This document shows, one piece after another, positions 63,036 to 64,000 of a stretch of 64,000 nucleotides of DNA. Within the stretch, counting starts at the first letter, position 1. Each line of letters opens with the position of its first letter. The stretch comes from Microbacterium galbinum. Lineage in GTDB: Bacteria > Actinomycetota > Actinomycetes > Actinomycetales > Microbacteriaceae. Location of the stretch: contig NZ_JAHWXM010000001.1 of the NCBI RefSeq assembly GCF_023091225.1, positions 248,001 through 312,000 on the forward strand, given 5' to 3'. A model generated the notes under the pieces. That model did not search any database and was not told where the DNA came from. It saw only the letters and a program-made list of their open reading frames with translations. The position numbers and the translations under genes are program-made.

Positions 63036-63464
63036 ATGGACGACGTCCTCGTCGCGCTGCGGATGATCGTGGCCCTGGCCGCGGTGCTCGGGTTGCTGCT
63101 GTTCCTCAGCCGACGTCTGCAGAAGGCCGGTGCGAAGGGCGGAAGCCCGCTGGACGGACTCCTGCCGAAGAAGCTCGGGCGGCTGTCCGTGCTCCGTCCG
63201 CCGCGATCCTCGGCGTCGAAGTCCGCGCGGCCGCGTCCCGAGAAGATCACCGTCGTCGCCCGCACAGGGATCGGTGCCAAGGCGCAGCTGGTGGTGGCCG
63301 AGTTCGGGGGCATCCGCTACGTGCTCGGCGTCACCGAGGGCGGTGTGAGCGTGGTCGACACGCAGGAGGCTCCGGCCGAGATCGACGAGACGATCGACGA
63401 CGAGACGATCGACGACGAGCGCGGCGACGACACGGAGCGCCCGCCGCTCACCTCCGTCGCCTGA
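63036..63464 (+). CDS. fliO: Flagellar biosynthesis protein FliO
   Basis: 142 aa: one N-terminal helix (LVALRMIVALAAVLGLLLFL), then a cytoplasmic FliO domain (RPRPEKITVVARTGIGAKAQ, GIRYVLGVTEGGVSVV) and an acidic tail with repeated ETIDD. Helps assemble FliP. 2 bp after fliN. Confidence 0.9.
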   Translation: MDDVLVALRMIVALAAVLGLLLFLSRRLQKAGAKGGSPLDGLLPKKLGRLSVLRPPRSSASKSARPRPEKITVVARTGIGAKAQLVVAEFGGIRYVLGVTEGGVSVVDTQEAPAEIDETIDDETIDDERGDDTERPPLTSVA

Positions 63465-63487
63465 TCGGCGTGCTCGCCCCTTCGCGC

Positions 63488-63519
63488 GGTTACGCGGGAG
63501 AACCCCTGTCGCGATAGTC
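63488..63519 (+). promoter_or_regulatory. Flagellar promoter motif before fliP
   Basis: GGTTAC (63488-63493), 14 bp, GTCGCGATAGTC (63508-63519), identical in spacing to the fliC, flgB and flbD copies. Confidence 0.8.
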
Positions 63520-63524
63520 GCGTG

Positions 63525-63563
63525 TGAGCACGGATCGCTCGTCCCCCTGGCTACGGATCGGCC
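63525..63563 (+). promoter_or_regulatory. fliP leader: two hairpins with ACGGATC loops
   Basis: Hairpin 1 GAGC-ACGGATC-GCTC (63526-63540, plus a U-G closing pair) and hairpin 2 GGCT-ACGGATC-GGCC (63549-63563, one U-G). Same loops, order and position as in the flgB leader. Confidence 0.65.
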
Positions 63564-63589
63564 ACGACACCCATCTTCGGAGTGCCGCC

Positions 63590-64000
63590 GTGCCCGCATC
63601 AGCCCTCGCCGCCGCGCCGATGGCGCACGCGCGGCGAGCCCGCGGTCGGATCGGGGTCCTCGCCGCCGTCGTCCTCGTGCTCGTGGCGGTGTTCGTGCTC
63701 TGGGGCGCCGCGGGCGCCCACGCCGCGGCATCCGTCGTCCCCGCACAGTCGGGAGACGGCGAGGGAGTGACGATCAACGGCATCAACGGCACGCCGTCCG
63801 ACAGCATCGTGACGCTGCTCGGCATCACGGTGCTCAGCGTGGCACCCGCGCTGCTGCTGATGATGTCGAGCTTCACGAAGATCTTCGTGGTGCTCGCCCT
63901 CACCCGCAACGCCCTGTCGCTGCCGTCGATCCCGCCGAACCAGGTGCTCGCCGGCCTCAGCCTCTTCCTGACCCTGTTCATCATGTGGCCGGTGCTCACC
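63590..64000 (+). CDS. fliP: Flagellar type III export gate protein FliP (cut by window edge)
   Basis: The first 137 codons of FliP are present; the gene runs off the right edge. A basic start (AHARRARGRIG) and signal-like helix VLAAVVLVLVAVFVLWGAAG precede the conserved ITVLSVAPALLLMMSSFTKI, VVLALTRNALSLPSIPPNQV and LAGLSLFLTLFIMWPVLT. Start GTG 63590 after CGGAG. Confidence 0.93.
   Translation, partial: MPASALAAAPMAHARRARGRIGVLAAVVLVLVAVFVLWGAAGAHAAASVVPAQSGDGEGVTINGINGTPSDSIVTLLGITVLSVAPALLLMMSSFTKIFVVLALTRNALSLPSIPPNQVLAGLSLFLTLFIMWPVLT

Noticed and set aside
63371..63428. Short ETIDD repeat at the end of fliO, considered as a tandem repeat element
   Set aside because: Only two to three imperfect units inside an acidic tail; ordinary low complexity.

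Overview
The window is high-GC DNA with many GTG starts, dense ATGA/GTGA gene overlaps and actinobacterial gene orders: fasR-fabD-fabH-acpP-fabF beside aceE, divergent glgC/glgA, sufBDC with a Rieske ferredoxin, ctaA/ctaB, DUF3099 and DUF3145. Together with a complete-looking flagellar export and motor cluster, this fits a motile member of the Microbacteriaceae, most likely Microbacterium. The genus is inferred from gene order and style, not from a marker gene.

Layout. 0-4 kb: transketolase (cut by the left edge), heme O synthase, a small membrane protein and heme A synthase. 3.8-10.3 kb: Fe-S assembly operon sufB-sufD-Rieske-sufC-sufT, translationally coupled to a PatB/MalY-type C-S lyase and an MFS exporter. 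10.3-14.3 kb (minus): acyltransferase and a DedA-DesK/DesR-like two-component operon. 14.5-24.7 kb: ABC-F ATPase, PNPOx protein, SURF1 and small membrane proteins, fabG, hydrolase, serB, glgC/glgA, an ABC ATPase and ribosomal protein L31B with a structured leader. 24.7-32 kb: peptidase, a DUF262/DUF1524 restriction-type protein, a putative Fe(II) oxygenase with a possible iron box, DUF3145, and a divergent MocR/YczE pair. 32-39.8 kb: type II fatty-acid synthase operon with its FasR-type activator, and pyruvate dehydrogenase E1. 39.9 kb: tRNA-Val(TAC).

40.1-44.4 kb is an accessory block directly after the tRNA gene: an OmpR-type two-component system with a PAP2 lipid phosphatase, a secreted acidic repeat protein, and a COG4705-like four-repeat membrane protein with an extracytoplasmic extension. 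A direct repeat of CTNAGAA-type half-sites with 11-bp period lies in front of these genes, so they look like one small regulon. 44.4-46 kb: cytosolic sulfite-oxidase-fold molybdoenzyme, flavin reductase and a zinc-ribbon protein.

46.2-64 kb is the flagellar cluster, all on the plus strand: sigma-28-like factor, fliC, fliD, fliS, a FliT-like gene, then flgB-flgC-fliE-F-G-H-I-J-K-flgD-flgE, then flbD-motA-motB-fliM-N-O, then fliP (cut by the right edge). Four start points in this cluster (fliC, flgB, flbD, fliP) carry the same element GGTTAC-N14-GTCGCGA(T/A). This is the best candidate for the promoter read by the sigma factor encoded at the head of the cluster. Three of the four transcripts (fliC, flgB, fliP) begin with stem-loops that display ACGGAT(C) in the loop, the hallmark of CsrA sites. 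The cluster therefore appears to be wired at both the transcriptional and the translational level.

No insertion sequences, CRISPR arrays, rRNA genes or phage genes were seen. No gap between genes exceeds about 235 bases.
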